Part shown: positions 11,200-20,289 of the stretch, piece by piece
Layout of the letters: each line of letters starts with the position of its first letter
How positions within the stretch are numbered: position 1 is the stretch's first letter
Source: Quercus robur
Lineage: Eukaryota; Streptophyta; Magnoliopsida; Fagales; Fagaceae
NCBI RefSeq assembly: GCF_932294415.1
Contig: NC_065541.1
Span: 51,686,290-51,750,289 of the forward strand
Direction: 5' to 3'
Length of the DNA: 64,000 nucleotides
Program-made: the position numbers and the translations under genes
The notes under the pieces: model-generated
The model's input: only the letters and a program-made list of their open reading frames with translations
What the model was told of the DNA's origin: nothing
Database searches by the model: none

Positions 11200-12800
11200 C
11201 CCTTCCAAATCATCTTCTCCGAACGAGATGGCCAACCGTCCAACTTTCTTTTTCTTCTTCGATGATTCTCCCTCCGCGCAAGCCACTGTCATTACCCTTT
11301 TCGCCGTTGCTGCTCTTCTTGGTGCGGCATGGATGACGTCGATTACCCCCAGGGGTGGTGGAAGGGGGTTCCTTTTCTGTTGGGCCCCCTGCCCGGGTTC
11401 TCGGTCAATGGAATCTGCTACAAACTCTTTCAGGTACCCTGCCTTCACTAGCTGTCCGAGATGGTCTTTTAATACCGTACACTGCTCGGTGGTGTGCCCC
11501 TTGTCTCTGTGATAGGTGCAGTATAGGTTTTGGTTCCTCCGAGATGGGTCGCCCCCCATTTTGTTCGGCCATCTGAAAAATGGCTCGTTCCTGATCTGTT
11601 CCAGGATTTTGTGCACGGGCTTTTTGAACACCACATTAACCCCTTCGATTTGCACCTCCGGTTCCTGCATTCTGAAATCTCTTTTCGGCTTTGGCGGCAA
11701 AATGCTTTGCCGAGATCTCCTCGTAAAAGGAGCTTTCCCCCTGCTTTGCAACCGGTCATCCTCCAGGCGTTTGTACTCCTCTATGTGTTTCATCAGTTGC
11801 CTCATGTCCTCCGGGGGTCTTCTCGTCAGCGACTCCCGCAATTCAGAATCTTCGGGGAGCCCCATCCTGAAGGTGCTTGCCGCAATTTTCTCGTTTCCTC
11901 CACCAATTTCGTTGTAGAGTTCCCAGTATCGGCTGGCATAACTCCGAAGGGTTTCCCCGACCCTCATTTTCATGGAAAGCAATGCGTCGACCGGCTGTTG
12001 CACCCGGCTGCATGTTACGAACCTGCTGCCGAATTCCTGAATCAGCTCGGCGAAGTTGTGTATAGAACCTTTCCGCAACCCATTGAACCATCTCAGTGCG
12101 GTAGAGCCGAGACTGGAGGGGAATACTTTACACATCAACGCATCGTTGTGCGCATGCAAAGACATCATGTGGATGTAATGACTGACATGCTCCACAGGGT
12201 CTGTCCTCCCCTCATAGGAATTGAATGATGGTCGCGTGAATCTGCTCGGCATGGGTGCCCGTTCAATCTCATCGGAGAATGGAGACCGGGCTGCCATCTG
12301 CAGGGCTCTGCTCATGGAGTCCATTGCGGCGTTGTGGTGCCGCCGCTCGTCTGGAGACTCTGATCCTTGGTCATCATACCCATGCGATCGGGAATGGTCC
12401 CGTCTACGACGTGTCTCCAGGGAGTGTCGATGTGACTCTTGGGAGCGTGATCGGTCTCGGTATTGTTGCGTAACAGATCGGTTGGAACCCTTCTCGCCCC
12501 GGTTTCTCCTTGGTTGGGGGTTGCGGTTCCTTTCGTGGCGCCGATCCCTTGCTTCCAGCTCCAAGTCCATTACCAATCTGCGTAACCGCTCCAGCTCTCG
12601 GTCTCTATCATCATACTGCCGATGTGCTGAGACGCCTGAAATCGTCCGGTGTGTATGGGCCGATCCTTCTCCCAATCCGGACCTTTCCTCTCCTCTTGGA
12701 TGCTCCCTATCCTCCAGCCGTTTCTGCCTTCTCTCCCTCCACGTCGATCCCCGAGAAGATCCTATGGAATTGCTCAGAACATGCCCTCCTGAACGCTCCT
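11200..12800 (-). CDS. Gag region of the Gypsy element
   Basis: The N-terminal half is rich in Arg, Ser, Asp and Glu, low-complexity and probably disordered. It is followed by a retrotransposon gag domain (SRFTRPSFNSYEGRTDP to ETLRSYASRYWELYNEI), then a basic linker and a variant zinc knuckle CTYHRDKGHTTEQC. The capsid-like domain and the single CHC-type knuckle fit plant Tat-lineage gag. Fossil part. Confidence 0.88.
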
Positions 12801-12853
12801 CATACATTCCTTTCGTTTGAGTCTCAGTCGAACCACGGCTTCGTAGGAGGGCC

Positions 12854-12870
12854 CCACGGTGGGTGCCAAT
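12854..12870 (-). other. Primer binding site of the Gypsy element
   Basis: Directly inside the right LTR the minus strand reads ATTGGCACCCACCGTGG. The place and the TGG start after a short spacer are as expected for a tRNA primer site. I cannot assign the tRNA with certainty. Confidence 0.7.
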
Positions 12871-13454
12871 TGTAGGAACCAAGTACAAGACTTCTGGGCC
12901 TTAGGTTACTTGGGCTCACAATTTATTTGTAGTGGGCTTAAGGATTTCCTTCAATGGGTTGTTCTCGGCAGAGAGACTCAAAGCAACACTCAATTTATAC
13001 TCTCTCCTTGTCTGTTTTCTCTCCATTTTTCTGAACCCCTTCTTCTCCCAACTTTCTTCTATTTATAGCTAAGGTTAGTGGGAAGATTATGATTACAGCC
13101 ACCGTTAGTGCTACTGGAGGTCCAATATTATCTGATTAAAGTGGATGTTTAGGTGAAAGGGCGGTGCAGCATTTATGATCTTGGAACTTGGCTCCATCTT
13201 GACCGACTATGTTCGGCAACTCAGTTCCCTGGGAATATCACAATTTCCCGGGAACAGTTCGTATATTTGACCGAGAATGTTTGTCCGATCACCTCTCGGA
13301 ATTCAATACCCTGCGCTTGTTCGTACATGAAGGAAGCTCCAAGAAGGGCGCAGGACGGCTGGACCTTTGCCCAAGGCTGGTATGGGACTCGGCCCAGGGC
13401 CTGTGTGGGATTGGGCCCAGGGCCTGTATGGGCCTAGGATCTCAGTGCCGTACA
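12871..13454 (-). repeat. Right LTR (5' LTR of the minus-strand Gypsy element)
   Basis: 584 bp, starting TGTAGGAACC and ending GTGCCGTACA. It matches the left LTR with about ten substitutions and one fewer copy of the 23-bp GC-rich tandem unit. The plus strand after it carries the second GTAAC target duplication. Confidence 0.95.
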
Positions 13455-13486
13455 GTAACAGATTTGTGGTTCTTTAGTTTTGAATT

Positions 13487-14346
13487 GGCAAAAATGCAAA
13501 ATTAACCCTCTAACTTTCAGTCTTTTTCATTTCAGTCCTCTAACTTTCAGTTTTGTCATTTCAGTTCTCTAACTTTCAATTGTTGTCAATTTAGTACTCC
13601 GTTAAATTCCAGTTATGTACTGCCGTTAATTAAGCCAAAACAACGTCGTTTTGACTTTTTTTTTTATAAATTCGGAATTTAAAGAAATTAAAAAAAAAAA
13701 AAAAAAAAGAGAGAAAACGTTTAGGGGACGTCGTTTCCCTTACCTGAAATCAAAACCCACGCAACGAACTACCACACGCACACGCATGTGGCTACCTTAA
13801 ATCAAATAAATCAATGAAGGCAGTGGACAAAGAGGCCTTGGTGAAGAAGAAGAAGGTGCAGAGAGCTGAGATGGAGAGGAAGATTCTGAAGATGCTGGAC
13901 CATCCTTTTTTGTCTACGCTTCGCGTCGAGTTCGAAGCCTCCCATTTCTCTTGCATTGTCATGGAGTTTTGCTACGGCGGTGACTTGCATTCTTTGCGCC
14001 ACAAACAACCCCACAAATGCTTCTCTCTCATTGCATGGGTTTTGATTTCAGGTAAGGGGAACGAGGCCATCGTCGTTCCCCTAAATGTTTTTTTTTTTTT
14101 TTTTTCTTTTTAATATCAGTTTTTTTTTTTAATTTTCTTTAAATTTTGAAATTTATTATTATTTTTTAAAAGAGCCAAAACGACGTCGTTTTGGCTCAAT
14201 TAACGACATGACATAATTGGAGTTTAACGGAGTACCAAATTGACAACAATTGAAAGATAAAGGACTAAGATGATAAAACTGAAAGTTAGAGGACTGAAAT
14301 GAAAAAAAAAAACTAAAAATTAGAGAGTCAGTTTTATATTTTTGCC
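13487..14346. mobile_element. Mutator-type element carrying host gene sequence (Pack-MULE)
   Basis: 860 bp with long inverted repeats of about 250 bp each. The ends read GGCAAAAATGCAAAATTAAC on the left and, on the opposite strand of the right end, GGCAAAAATATAAAACTGAC. Shared inner blocks include CCTCTAACTTTCAGTTTT, a CAATTGTTGTCAATTT block and the palindrome-like CAAAACGACGTCGTTTTG. Flanks TTTTGAATT (13478-13486) and TTTTGAATA (14347-14355) give a 9-bp target duplication with 8 matches, as expected for Mutator-like elements. Between the arms (about 13744-14051) lies non-repeat DNA that encodes part of an AGC protein kinase. No transposase is present. Confidence 0.85.
13814..14113 (+). pseudogene. 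Captured AGC (AGCVIII) protein kinase fragment
   Basis: The frame from 13814 translates to the first half of a plant AGC kinase catalytic domain. It starts at the MK that holds the ATP-binding lysine, runs through the C-helix (RAEMERKILKMLDHPFL) with its glutamate, and through the hinge region SCIVMEFCYGGDLHSL. The similarity stops after KCFSL; after that the frame runs into the inverted repeat of the transposon and ends at 14113. The glycine loop before the lysine and everything from the HRD loop on are missing, so it cannot be an active kinase. The wording is closest to the AGC1-type kinases (PAX/D6PK relatives) as I remember them. A good 5' splice site CAG/GTAAGG sits at about 14048-14055. 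The kinase part itself is uninterrupted, which suggests recent capture or retained translation. Confidence 0.8.
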
Positions 14347-14366
14347 TTTTGAATATATGCTTGCCA

Positions 14367-14368
<2 letters not shown>

Positions 14369-14407
<39 letters not shown>
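14369..14407. repeat. Poly-A tract
   Basis: A run of about 39 A just right of the Mutator-type element. It may be the worn tail of a retroposed sequence or simple slippage; nothing recognisable precedes it except the transposon. Confidence 0.8.
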
Positions 14408-14409
<2 letters not shown>

Positions 14410-14468
14410 CTAATTATTTATAATAACAGCTCTAGTTATCATAATAACAGCTATAAATCAAGCCGCCT

Positions 14469-14542
14469 GTCTGGGTGGTGTAGTTGGTTATCACGCTAGT
14501 CTCACACACTAGAGGTCCCCGGTTCGAACCCGGGCTCAGACA
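14469..14542 (+). tRNA. tRNA-Val (anticodon CAC)
   Basis: Folds as a complete cloverleaf. The acceptor strand GTCTGGG pairs with CTCAGAC (one G-U), the D-arm region has GTGTAGTTGGTTATCAC, the anticodon stem CTAGT pairs with ACTAG around loop CTCACAC (anticodon CAC at 14503-14505), and the T-arm is CCCGGTTCGAACCCGGG. A-box and B-box are intact, no intron, discriminator A. It is of nuclear type. Confidence 0.95.
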
Positions 14543-15276
14543 ATATTTTATACATTAGTTTTTGCAAAGTTTCTATTTTTTTTTTTTTGAGAAAAATAAA
14601 GTTTCTACTTTTTAATTTTTAATATTCATTAATTTTTCATTAAAAAAAACTATCTAATCTTAATCTAAGGATAAGTGATTATTATTCTTAAATTGGAGTA
14701 ATTATTTTTCCTTAAAAATGTACTCTTATCAGATTCTTTAGTAAAAGCTTATAATTAAATTTTTTAAAAATAAAAACTTAATTTAAAGGCCAAATCACGT
14801 TTCTCAGTACTACTTTCTCAAAAAAAAAAAAAAAAAAAAAAAGGTTTCTTAGTACTAGTAAAGCCTCCAGCATTCTTTTTTCACAGTGAAAGTATATCTC
14901 CTTCCCTTTTGCCTTTCTTCTCCAGCAGATTCTTCTTCTTTCTTCAGCCAAGCGTATACTCTTGTGTTGGTTGTAAAAATTCTTCTGTCTTCCAATTGCT
15001 AAAATCATTTAGATTGTTTTGGAGCTTAGGTTTTTCCATATCGTTTTTATGAGAGAAAGTTGGGTTGATTTTGTGAGAGAGAGAGTTGCTTCCTGACTGA
15101 AGAAAGAAAGAGGAAAAATAATAATCTTTTATTCAACCGGGGATTATTTTAATGGTAATTGCTACAGTGTTCTCTTCTTCAAGAAAACTACTGTGGCTCT
15201 AAAAAAAATTTTTAGAGTTAGAGAGGCTGTTGCTACATAACATATTCTCACTCCCCACCTGGGTTTTCATTTTCCA
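14543..15276. promoter_or_regulatory. Upstream region of the PYRD gene
   Basis: AT-rich DNA with several poly-T/poly-A runs (14572-14589, 14820-14842). No other gene seen. The 5' UTR and promoter of the PYRD gene should lie here, but I see no convincing TATA box or conserved element that fixes the transcription start. Confidence 0.4.
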
Positions 15277-16385
15277 ATGAATATTCAAATTCAAAGTCTT
15301 TCATTTCCCACTCACACTCTCACGCCGGCTCCTCATATTATATTCCCTTCTTTCCCTCCCCCATATTCCACCCACCACTCCACCAAACTTGTGTCCAAAT
15401 CTGGGTTTTGCAATTCACTCAAAAGGGTGTCCAAATCACCCACTGGTTTGAAGAATCTTGGTGGTTTGGTTAAGGTCAGATGTGGTGGAATGGCACAAAA
15501 TAATGAGAATGATGATGATGGGTTTTACATGAGGAGGTGTGTGGAGCTTGCCAGGAAGGCAATTGGGCGTACCAGTCCCAATCCCATGGTGGGTTGTGTT
15601 ATTGTCAAGGATGGCAAAATTGTTGGTGAAGGCTTTCACCCTAAAGCTGGACAGCCTCATGGTGAGGTAAAACCCACTTTCCTCTCTCTTTTCTCATGTG
15701 CAATAAGAATGAAAGATGGTTTTGTGTGTGTGTTTTTTTTCTTCAGATTTGTGTGTTTATTTTTTGAGCATTATATGTAATGTAGGTACTTAAGTTTGTG
15801 AAAACTTTGTGGAAATATTGTTTTAGCACTTTGAAGGTGGTGATAAAGGCTCTAACTTGTAGATTGTCTAAGTTTGTGAAACGCCTATTATCTATTTTTA
15901 GTTTAGTTCGACCTTAAAACTCTGTTTTGCATGGAGGGAAAAAAAGAAGACTGTTTGATAAGCATGTTTGGCAGTTTGGGTAATTCTCTACCAATTTGAT
16001 AAACTGATTCTGAACTTATGATTTGTTTTGACGGTAAGAGATTTTGAATGTGCTAACGTAAAAATGGTTATGCATTATTGTATTTTGGAATAAGTAGTTT
16101 ATAAACAGTTATGTTCTTATGGTATTTGTGTTGGGTTATTACATGCTACTATACTAAAGGACCTAAACTATGTCAATGAACTCTGGCTCCAAAGTCCGTT
16201 CCTCCTATCACAACATTGGATGGAGGTGGTAAGTCATGAATTCAAAAACCATTAGATGCTTACTTATCAAAAAAAAAAACCATTAGATGCTTGTGAAACT
16301 TACTAATCAAAAGATTACTACACTGGACTATTTTGCAAAAACATTTACTAACATGAGCTACAAATAAAATAAAATTTCTATTACT

Positions 16386-16416
<31 letters not shown>

Positions 16417-16619
16417 CAAATCAAATAAATGAGCCTTAAATCTATTCTTTTAGCAGTGTTAATCCATTTGTCAGGTAGCCTTAACCTGAAGTGACCTTAT
16501 GAAACAATGATTGCAAATTAAAAGAGTAAAATTTTTCTCTCCATTGCAAGACTAGTTAACCAGTTGTGGGATGCCATAGCTGTCATTGCAAAAAATCAAT
16601 GTTCACTCTAAAGAGGGGG

Positions 16620-16676
<57 letters not shown>

Positions 16677-18218
16677 ATTTGTGACCAGGAAAATGTTGTC
16701 ATCTTGTAAGTTGCATAGAAAAGGTTCCATGATAAGGAGAAATATAACTTACATTACAAGCACCAGGTATGTTTCATCAATTCAGTTAAGGGCCACTTGG
16801 TTTATGGGTTACTAATGGTGAAAAAAATAAGCAATATAGTTTATGGGCTTATTTCTTCAGATTTGTAGTTTAAGGTAGTAAATTGGTTTGGAGAAATAGT
16901 TTAGTATTGTAAAATGTAATTTACCATTCATGTATATCTAGAAATTCAATGTTATTCTCTGAAAAATGATAGAGTTGGAAATTAGAGAGAGAATTATAAT
17001 ATCTTGTTTATGTATAGCCTTTGCTGAATGTATGAAGTCAAGTGGTGAAATTTGCAGGTCTTTGCTCTGAGAGATGCCGGGGATTTGGCTGAGAATGCAA
17101 CGGCATATGTGAGCTTGGAACCATGTAACCACTATGGGAGAACTCCTCCCTGCACTGAAGCAATGATTAAAGCCAAAGTAAAAAAGGTAGTGGTCGGGAT
17201 GGTTGATCCAAACCCAATAGTGGCTTCAAAGGGACTGGATAAACTGAGAGATGCAGGAATCAATGTGACAGTGGGCGTGGAAGAAGAATTGTGCAAGAGG
17301 CTCAATGAGGCCTATATCCATCAAATGCTGACTGGAAAACCTTTTTTAACACTCAGGTAAAGTTACCACATTTTTTATATAATAGAAAGAATGCCATTGA
17401 TCGTTAAATGTTTTTATATCTATTTATAGTCATACTATTTTATCTTGGTTTTTTTGTAAAACCTTTAATTTTTTTTGTTAAAAAATGTTGCTTGGGTGTT
17501 ATTATATTTTGAATTTTCTTGAAAACTTGCTGTTCTAGCTTTTATTCTAAGTAAATATAAACAAAAATGTATTCCATTTAAAGAACTCTCTGTGACCTGC
17601 AGATACTCTCTCTCAGTTAATGGCAATGTTTTAGATCAGCTTGGTGAAGGAGTGACAGAGGCTGGTGGATACTACTCACAATTGTTACAGGAGCATGATG
17701 CAGTTATACTGTCTCCCACACTATTAATTGATAAGCTCTCCATTCCGGCATCCCAAGAACCTGGAGCCAAGCAACCCCTTTTGATTACAATAGCAAGAAA
17801 TCCTAGTCCTCTGACCAGAATCCCAGCTCTCTCCACTGAAGAAACTGCTAATGTGATTATCTTCACTGACAAAGAGATGGATGTAGGGGACATAACAGCT
17901 CAACAGGGAATTGAAACAGTGGTTTTGGATCAGATAAATCTGAATGCAATTCTGGAATATTGTAAGCGCCAAGGTTTTTGTAGTGTTTTGCTGGATTTGA
18001 GGGGGAGCTTTGGAGATCTTGAAGAGCTTCTAAAAGAGAGTATTAAGCAAAATTTGTTGCAAAAAATTGTGATGGAAATTTTGCCAATTTGGGGTGGAAG
18101 TGATAGTGATAATGAGAATTTGCAAGTGGCAATTAAGAGTCTGGATAGAGGACTAAAAGTGAAGAATTTACAACCCATAATCTCTGATAAGAAAATAGTG
18201 CTAGAGGGTTATCTTTAA
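15277..18218 (+). CDS. PYRD: Riboflavin biosynthesis deaminase PYRD, chloroplastic
   Basis: Deaminates the pyrimidine intermediate made by GTP cyclohydrolase II, an early step of riboflavin synthesis in plastids. Three exons, 15277-15666, 17058-17356 and 17603-18218, with GT-AG introns give 434 residues, close to the Arabidopsis protein as remembered. Residues 1 to about 60 are rich in Ser, Thr and Pro and look like a chloroplast transit peptide. The deaminase domain follows: [17 protein letters not shown], the zinc/proton-relay site HGE at the exon 1-2 junction, and [12 protein letters not shown] with the two zinc cysteines. The C-terminal half resembles the RibD reductase domain, which in plant PYRD is degenerate and carried out by a separate protein (PYRR). 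Odd point: the first zinc motif is HGE where the family normally has HAE. The start is the first Met before the transit peptide. Confidence 0.93.
16385..16411. repeat. (AT)n microsatellite in PYRD intron 1
   Basis: About 13 TA units inside the first PYRD intron. Confidence 0.9.
16619..16674. repeat. Compound (TA)n(GA)n microsatellite in PYRD intron 1
   Basis: About 11 TA units run directly into about 16 GA units. It lies in intron 1 and is likely polymorphic. Confidence 0.9.
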
Positions 18219-20289
18219 TTAAGTGATTCTGTGATTGGAACTCGTTGCAGACACAACATAAGTGCTACAGCCAAAATTTTGAATAATGGCCATTTTGTTC
18301 CGGCACAACTATGTGAGCTTTAAAAACATATTTCAATGGCATGTTTGTAAATATTTTGAAAAATTGGACCACACATTCTGTCGTAAACAACATATCTTGT
18401 GTTTAGGTTTCTAAAAAACTGTTCTAGAAAAATGGTGTCAAACACACATTTTTTGCATTATATTAAGTTGCCTAAAAATAGTTTTCCAATCCAATTTTTT
18501 GAAAACTATTTACACTGTTTGAAAAAAAAAAAACATCAATGCTCTTACCAAACATGTTATTTATGAGTTTTTAATATTTTATGAACTTTTGTGCTATGTC
18601 TTTAAATGTTTTAAATCTTTTTATGAATTTATCTTGGTCAATGAGATGACTTGACTCTGGATTTCTAATAAAATTATTGATATATATCGTTATAGACTGA
18701 TATCCAAGTATTTTATTTTAGTAGTTTAACCAAATGGAAAATTTTATTATATACTTGCTATTGCATGTTCCACTTTAAAATAGTGTTTTTGAGGTTGCAA
18801 AACATGATTTTAGTTAAGGCACACAATTTCATATTTTTAACTAAAATTGTTTGTGACAGTGTGTAGGTAATTGTATAATAAAGAGTATGTGACTATTATT
18901 ACTCTAAATCAAAATGGTCCCTAACTTAGAATTCAAGATATTGACTATTACAACAGTAAAATCTCAAGTTGTTTAGGTTTTCTTTCTTTTTTTTTGCCGT
19001 CGTGGAAATTTTACCTAAGATTCCATTTTACTACAGCTTATTTGGTTTTAACACCTCACTCTTGCTTTATTTATCCATTTTTTTTAATTAAAAAAAAAAG
19101 GATATCACAGTCCTCTAACCTCAAAATGTTGCCCCGGCTAGCTTTACATGTTGTCTTTCTTTGCATTTGTATGCAAAGTTCTGTAAAATGATAACACAGG
19201 GATATGAACTAATTATTTTCGTACGAACATAAAATGTGCACCACAACCGCAATTGAATTTAATCCTAATAGACACTTAACAAAAAAGAAGAAGAAGGAAT
19301 TTAATCCCAATAGACAGTAGTAATAGTTAATTGTGTTGACAAACTTTACCTGACTAAGAATGCTTGGTTTGAGGCTTGCCTCCCTAGTTCACACATTGCA
19401 AACATGATTAGAAATTGTCTCCATATTAGGACAAAAAATGACAACTTCAACCTGCATATATAACCATCATCAAAATACAAAGAGAAATTTAATTGACTAG
19501 AAAGGGATTTGGATGGCGATTTTGGTTCAAATGAATTTAATTGCAAGTGCGATGAATGGTACAGTGGTTTGACGAGTTAGAGAGGTTTTGTCAATTTATA
19601 GAAGCTTTTTAAAGGGTCAACGAAAGGATCATAGGACTGTTGTAGAAGCTTTAGGAGGAATATGCTGGTGGGAAATTGGCAGCATTGAAGTTATGAAAAG
19701 GACTAAAAGTGAATATCTTATAGCCAAGAGCCTTTGTCATAGCATTATACTTTTCTTTAATGAGAATGATTGCAAGGGTAGGATGCAAATGTATATTCTC
19801 CCAACTTGTTTTCAATTGGTCTAGTGGAAATCTCTTGAAGATGAGGTGACTGAGCTCTCATATCTCATTCTTTTGGTTAGGAAGAATAGGGTGATTTAGC
19901 CCTCTTACATCAACATCTTGTCCTTCATCAAGATAAGAAGTAGAAAAGAAAACAAAAACTTTTTTTGATAAGTACTGTTAGTATATGTACTTTGACACTA
20001 TCTGAGTCATCTAAAGAATCATTCAACATAGAAATGCAGAGCAGCCCAAATTGGTGATTAATTCTATCATCAAAACAAGTCTATTATATACATATGAAAT
20101 AAGAAAACAAATTTCATGGGAGTAAATAATTTCATATCTACATACTTTGATGCTAAAGCTCAACTATAATGTGCGATTTATATGACAGATGATGCGTGTA
20201 ATTAGCCACCAGCTCCGCAAACAGGGAAATATATGGGTACCATGCCTAGTAGCCTAAATTGTGAAAATAAAAATGAGCTTCCCATCAAC
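18219..20289. other. Convergent intergenic region between PYRD and the chloride channel gene
   Basis: About 2 kb of AT-rich DNA between two genes that point at each other, so it holds both 3' UTRs. Short open frames (for example 19588-19824) have no recognisable domain. No tRNA and no clear transposon ends were seen. Confidence 0.5.

Larger units (their letters stand above)
3043..13454 (-). mobile_element. Ty3/Gypsy LTR retrotransposon, Tat lineage, nearly complete
   Basis: A 10.4-kb element on the minus strand, bounded by two long terminal repeats that begin TGTA and end TACA on the plus strand, and flanked by a perfect 5-bp duplication GTAAC (3038-3042 and 13455-13459). Order in element direction: LTR, primer binding site, gag, protease, reverse transcriptase, RNase H, a second archaeal-type RNase H, integrase, minisatellite, antisense accessory frames, polypurine tract, LTR. 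The double RNase H, integrase after pol, and antisense frames before the 3' LTR are hallmarks of plant Tat/Retand-type elements. The LTRs differ by about ten substitutions over 584 bp plus one tandem unit, so insertion is recent, probably within the last few million years depending on the rate used. The gag-pol region appears to carry about two or three breaks; it is treated as a fossil. Confidence 0.95.

Noticed and set aside
13640-14200. CAAAACGACGTCGTTTTG palindromes as transcription factor sites
   Set aside because: They are at matching places in both inverted repeats of the Mutator-type element, so they are transposon parts.
14469-14542. Plastid DNA insertion as source of the tRNA-Val
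   Set aside because: The anticodon is CAC and the gene has no intron; the plastid tRNA-Val genes differ, and no plastid flanks are present.
19588-19824. 78-residue plus-strand frame between PYRD and the channel gene
   Set aside because: No known motif, no splice partners found, and typical chance composition.
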